Part shown: in pieces, positions 14,201 to 16,639 of the stretch
Position numbering within the stretch: the first letter of the stretch is position 1
How the letters are laid out: the number at the start of each line of letters is the position of its first letter
From: SHLQ01 sp964562985
Lineage (GTDB): Bacteria > Actinomycetota > Acidimicrobiia > Acidimicrobiales > SHLQ01
Direction: 5' to 3'
NCBI GenBank assembly: GCA_964562985.1
Contig: CAZLWE010000070.1
Coordinates: 1-16,639, forward strand
Length of the DNA: 16,639 bases
The notes under the pieces: generated by a model
Seen by the model: only the letters and a program-made list of their open reading frames with translations
What the model was told of the DNA's origin: nothing
Databases searched by the model: none
Position numbers and translations under genes: made by a program

Positions 14201-15394
14201 ATGGGTGCTCGCATTTCGGATCGGATTGGCGCAATTCAGGAGTCGGCGACTCTGGCCATCACTGCGAAGGCGAAGGCATTGAAGGCCGCTGGCGAGCCAG
14301 TCATTGGCTTTGGCGCCGGCGAACCAGACTTCCCGACTCCCGCGCACATCGTCGAGGCTGCGGTCGCCGCATGCAACGATCCCGTCAACCACAAGTACTC
14401 GCCAGCTGCAGGCCTGGCGGTGCTGCGTGAAGCGATTGCCGAGAAGACCGGCCGAGACTTCGGCTTCCAGTGTGAAGCGTCCAACGTGCTGGTCACCAAC
14501 GGCGGCAAGCACGCCGTGGCGAACGCCTTCGCGGTGTTGCTCGACCCGGGCGACGAAATGATCGTCCCCACCCCGTACTGGACGACGTACCCGGAGGCCA
14601 TTGGCCTCACGGGTGCATCTGCTGTCACGGTCCTGACCACGGTCGATGCGGGGTGGAAGGTCACGGTCGACCAACTCGAGGCCGCCCGTACCGACAAGAC
14701 GAAGGCGTTGCTGTTTGTTTCGCCGTCGAACCCGACCGGCGCGATCTATGCCCGCGACGAGATCGAGGCGATCGGTAAGTGGGCCGCTGAGCATGAGATC
14801 TGGGTCGTGACCGACGAGATCTACGAGCACCTCGTGTACGGGGATAATGAGCATCACTCAATGCCTGTCGTCGTTCCGGAGATCGCCGACCGATGCCTGA
14901 TCCTCAATGGCGTCGCCAAGACCTTCGCCATGACCGGTTGGCGTGTGGGTTGGATGATCGGCCCTGCCGATGTCATCAAGGCTGCGTCAAACCTGCAGAG
15001 CCACTTCACCAGCAACGTGAACAACGTAGCCCAGCGTGCAGCACTCGCCGCCGTGTCGGGATCGCTCGACCCGGTGATGGAGATGCGAGAGCACTTCGAC
15101 CGTCGTCGCAAGACGATGTATGCCATGCTCTCGGGCATCGAGGGTGTTGTGATCGCCGAACCGGGCGGAGCGTTCTACGCCTACCCGAGCTTTGAAGGCG
15201 TCCTCGGCCGCAACATCGGTGGTACCCAGATCGACACGACCCTCGATCTTGCTGCGGCGTTGCTCGAGCAGGTGAACGTCGCCATCGTTCCCGGAGAAGC
15301 CTTCGGTGCGAGCGGTTCGGCTCGCCTGAGCTTTGCGCTCGGCGACGACGACCTCGGCGAAGGCGTGAACCGCATTATCGATTTCCTCGCCTAG
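14201..15394 (+). CDS. aspC: Aspartate aminotransferase (class I, PLP-dependent)
   Basis: A 397-residue fold-type I aminotransferase of the bacterial Ib aspartate aminotransferase group, exchanging the amino group between aspartate and 2-oxoglutarate. Visible features: GAGEPDFPTP at 38-47, YSPAAGLAVLREAI at 66-79, SPSNPTG at 174-180 with N177, TDEIYEHLVY at 204-213 with D205 and Y208, the Schiff-base lysine K240 in NGVAKTFAMTGWRVGW, and the carboxylate-binding R375 in SARLSFAL. The ATG has CGGGAG at a proper distance. It is divergent from serC, and its stop codon overlaps that of a decayed minus-strand regulator gene (CTAG at 15391-15394). The Ib group includes enzymes that also take prephenate or aromatic substrates, so specificity is not certain. 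Confidence 0.92.
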   Translation: MGARISDRIGAIQESATLAITAKAKALKAAGEPVIGFGAGEPDFPTPAHIVEAAVAACNDPVNHKYSPAAGLAVLREAIAEKTGRDFGFQCEASNVLVTNGGKHAVANAFAVLLDPGDEMIVPTPYWTTYPEAIGLTGASAVTVLTTVDAGWKVTVDQLEAARTDKTKALLFVSPSNPTGAIYARDEIEAIGKWAAEHEIWVVTDEIYEHLVYGDNEHHSMPVVVPEIADRCLILNGVAKTFAMTGWRVGWMIGPADVIKAASNLQSHFTSNVNNVAQRAALAAVSGSLDPVMEMREHFDRRRKTMYAMLSGIEGVVIAEPGGAFYAYPSFEGVLGRNIGGTQIDTTLDLAAALLEQVNVAIVPGEAFGASGSARLSFALGDDDLGEGVNRIIDFLA

Positions 15395-15533
15395 CTGGGG
15401 CTGGCGTGGGCAACCTCGGCGTCGTCGGGGATGAAGAGCGCTTCGATGGGTTCCTCGAACACCGATGCCAACTTGAATGCCAGTGGAAGGCTGGGGTCAT
15501 AGCGGCCCGCATTTCTTTGACGCGGTTCCTCAT
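15391..15533 (-). pseudogene. XRE/Cro-type small regulator, internally deleted and out of frame
   Basis: The minus strand opens with ATG AGG AAC..., giving MRNRVKEMRA, the usual start of small YgzD/Cro-like regulators. It then jumps to GRYDPSLPLAFKLASVF followed by EEPIEALFIPDDAEVAHASPS and stop, but in a different frame. Intact relatives have about 25-30 residues between these parts (the helix-turn-helix with WSQ...LGVSRQT-like sequence), so the DNA-recognition part is missing and the frame is broken at about 15503-15510. The gene is therefore non-functional unless the assembly is wrong. Its start overlaps the stop of an upstream membrane-protein remnant (ATGA), the usual operon layout of such pairs. 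Its stop overlaps the aspC stop. Confidence 0.7.
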
Positions 15534-15685
15534 GGGCGATGCAACCCTCGTCGGAGAATTTCGGCGAGCCAGGTGGCCATGCCGACGCTGAAGATCACCC
15601 AGGGACCCCATGGGTCGGTGTTGAGACCGGCGATGGAGAGGAAGCCGAGAGTGATCGCAGCGAAGATAGTGGGCTGGCGTGCTAT
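15530..15685 (-). pseudogene. 5'-truncated small membrane protein, operon partner of the decayed regulator
   Basis: An open frame of 51 codons without a start codon follows a TGA at 15686-15688. It reads IARQPTIFAAITLGFLSIAG, then LNTDPWGPWVIFSVGMATWL and AEILRRGLHRP and stop. Two hydrophobic helices and a positively charged end suggest the C-terminal part of a small integral membrane protein. Its TGA overlaps the ATG of the regulator remnant. Codon third positions are rich in C, consistent with former coding. The family is not recognised. The break point lies near 15680-15690. Confidence 0.5.
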
Positions 15686-15869
15686 TCAATCGCTTGGACG
15701 TCAGAAGGTGTTCAGAGAGGACGCCGCCGCTTCGGTCAAGGAGCTTCAGGAGATCTAACACTTCCGATATCGATGTCGAAAGAATCGCTTAACCCTGACG
15801 TCCTGCACGGCGCGAGCGCCGGAGCTCGCGCGACACTGGAGTTGATGCGATTCCCGAACGGTCCGAGCA
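15686..15869. other. Intergenic scar region with a coding-like plus-strand tail
   Basis: The plus strand here reads GRQKVFREDAAASVKELQEI and stop (ending at 15758), which looks like an authentic protein C-terminus. It directly abuts the antisense membrane-protein remnant, and no credible start or body precedes it. It may be the tail of another lost gene. Between 15759 and 15869 the only structures seen are the small ORF at 15773 and the hairpin at 15810-15831. Confidence 0.3.
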
Positions 15870-15877
15870 ATGCTTGA
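15773..15877 (+). CDS. Possible 34-residue upstream ORF overlapping the next gene
   Basis: ATG TCG AAA... encodes MSKESLNPDVLHGASAGARA and then TLELMRFPNGPSNA. Its TGA lies inside the start region of the following gene (ATGCTTGA), an 8-nt overlap that would allow translational coupling. There is no good Shine-Dalgarno and the protein is not recognised. It could be chance. Confidence 0.25.
   Translation: MSKESLNPDVLHGASAGARATLELMRFPNGPSNA
15810..15831 (+). other. GC-rich hairpin upstream of the small membrane protein
   Basis: GCGCGAGC (15810-15817) pairs perfectly with GCTCGCGC (15824-15831) around a 6-nt loop. There is no T tract after it, and it lies inside the possible upstream ORF. It may be a leader structure or simply high-GC coding sequence. 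Confidence 0.35.
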
Positions 15878-16136
15878 GCACAGCGACAGCGACTGGACTC
15901 ACGGCGGCCATGACCACCCGCCGAACTGGACGCGTCACGCGCTGATCATTTCGGGCACGTCGCCCGGTTTCTTCGCGTTGGCGATCTTCTTCGCATTGCG
16001 GTGGGTGTTGGTCGGTGGCGAGCGGGCGCAGGACTTTCAGACGACCGCGATCTTGTTCGCCGTCGTCGGCCTGATCCTCTTGTGCGTAAACATCACCCTG
16101 CGGCGCCACCTCGAGGAGCGCTACGGGCAGCACTAG
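15870..16136 (+). CDS. Small two-helix membrane protein with His/Asp-rich N-terminus
   Basis: An 88-residue protein of unknown family. The N-terminus MLEHSDSDWTHGGHDHPPNW carries four histidines and several aspartates and could bind a metal, though that is inference. Two hydrophobic helices follow, at about 24-47 (ALIISGTSPGFFALAIFFAL) and 57-75 (TAILFAVVGLILLCVNITL), with a charged end RRHLEERYGQH. The ATG at 15870 lacks its own Shine-Dalgarno and overlaps the stop of a short upstream ORF. The stop overlaps that of the convergent monooxygenase gene (CTAG at 16133-16136), supporting both ends. Nothing in the context fixes a role. Confidence 0.65.
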   Translation: MLEHSDSDWTHGGHDHPPNWTRHALIISGTSPGFFALAIFFALRWVLVGGERAQDFQTTAILFAVVGLILLCVNITLRRHLEERYGQH

Positions 16137-16465
16137 CCTTTGGCTACCTCGACCTCAAACTCAAGTAATGTTGCACCCATGCTGACGGGGGGTTTTGGCG
16201 CTTCGCCTTCCGGTGTTGCGTGTGCCTGGGCGGCACGGTCGCCATCTCGCCAGGCTTCGTAGGACGCCTGGTCGGCCCAGCGGGTGTAGACGAACCACCG
16301 GGTCTCGGTGTCGCTTGTGGGGCGAAGCAACTCGAAACCGTGGAACCCTTCAACCCCATCGAGGCTCGACATGCGGGCCGTGAACCGCTTAACGATCTCA
16401 TCGCCCGCCTGGGGTGGGATCTCGAGAGCGTTGATCTTGACGACGGAGCCAGGTGAAGTTGCCAT
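16133..16465 (-). CDS. mhuD: MhuD-like heme-degrading monooxygenase (ABM domain)
   Basis: A 110-residue ferredoxin-like ABM-fold protein. It resembles Mycobacterium tuberculosis MhuD through its length: VVKINALEIPPQAGDEIVKR at 8-27, FHGFELLRPT at 41-50, RWFVYTRWADQASYEAW at 56-72, and GATLLEFEVEV at 97-107. Residues matching the MhuD heme-site N7, W66 and H75 are N12, W72 and H82, with a one-residue insertion before the histidine. MhuD opens heme to release iron without making CO. A relative acting as a general ABM monooxygenase cannot be excluded. The ATG at 16465 lies 6 nt after a good -10 (TAGAAT), with no Shine-Dalgarno, so the message is probably leaderless. No heme or iron uptake gene is adjacent. 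Confidence 0.8.
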   Translation of the reverse strand: MATSPGSVVKINALEIPPQAGDEIVKRFTARMSSLDGVEGFHGFELLRPTSDTETRWFVYTRWADQASYEAWRDGDRAAQAHATPEGEAPKPPVSMGATLLEFEVEVAKG

Positions 16466-16471
16466 GGCCTG

Positions 16472-16477
16472 ATTCTA
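16472..16477 (-). promoter_or_regulatory. Probable -10 element of the MhuD-like gene, leaderless transcript
   Basis: TAGAAT on the minus strand matches TATAAT at 5 of 6 positions and ends 6 nt before the ATG at 16465, so transcription would start at or next to the start codon. The -35 region is not convincing. Confidence 0.55.
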
Positions 16478-16517
16478 CGCCGGTGAACCTGTTCGGCTAT
16501 CTCGCACAAACAGCGTG

Positions 16518-16639
16518 TCACCGCCACGGGACGTGTTTGGGCCTGCGCCGCTCAGATCTCTCAGGCGAGCGCTTCGGGGGTTTGGGTTTTCGCACGGGGG
16601 CGACCTCTTCGGGGGTGGCGGGCCGGGTTCGCCAGATGA
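16518..16639 (-). CDS. 3' end of an unidentified gene with a basic, proline-rich tail
   Basis: A minus-strand frame open from the right edge gives 39 residues, including TPEEVAPVRKPKPPKRSPER and RRRPKHVPWR, then TGA at 16518. Third codon positions are mostly G or C and the composition (Pro, Arg, Lys) looks like a disordered C-terminal tail of a real protein. The body lies outside the window, so no function can be given. The 52 bp to the MhuD-like start contain only that gene's promoter. Confidence 0.45.
   Translation of the reverse strand, partial: IWRTRPATPEEVAPVRKPKPPKRSPERSERRRPKHVPWR

Overview
The window looks like chromosomal DNA of a high-GC actinobacterium, probably from the Acidimicrobiia or a related lineage. 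This is inferred from the actinobacterial-type SerC, the MhuD-like protein, the five-helix membrane sulfite-oxidase protein, GTG/TTG starts and several starts that look leaderless. No rRNA, tRNA, CRISPR array, phage gene or insertion sequence was seen. Most of it is ordinary metabolic and housekeeping sequence.

Positions 1-3025 hold the edge of an aerobic carbon monoxide dehydrogenase locus. On the minus strand are coxG (membrane recruitment factor), coxM (FAD subunit) and the first 30 codons of coxS (2Fe-2S subunit); coxL should lie beyond position 1. A LysR-type regulator is transcribed divergently from coxG. The strongest regulatory signal in the window is here: CTTAAG-N6-CTTAAG occurs upstream of both coxG and coxM. 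In each case a TTGACGAC (-35) follows 5-7 nt later and the site is centred about 50 nt before the inferred transcription start. It is the likely binding site of the adjacent LysR protein.

Positions 3058-6490 (minus) hold a glgA-glgB pair for glycogen synthesis, convergent with lysR. A divergent AAA+ ATPase of unknown role, with a winged-helix-like N-terminus, follows (6665-7960). Its 3' end is followed by an imperfect tandem duplication of about 50 bp. The minus-strand gene at 8062-9738 encodes a five-helix membrane protein with a sulfite-oxidase-type molybdopterin domain and a twin-arginine motif before its last helix.

Positions 9949-12975 (plus) encode RsgA (ribosome-assembly GTPase) and FtsH (membrane protease), both with probable leaderless GTG starts. 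ftsH converges on serC (minus), with a hairpin at the junction that contains the serC stop codon. An aspartate aminotransferase gene (plus) is divergent from serC.

Positions 15395-15870 form a decayed stretch. It carries an XRE-type regulator with a frame-breaking internal deletion, preceded in its operon by a 5'-truncated membrane protein. After it come a small two-helix membrane protein, possibly coupled to a 34-residue upstream ORF, a convergent MhuD-like heme-degrading monooxygenase, and the 3' tail of another minus-strand gene at the right edge.
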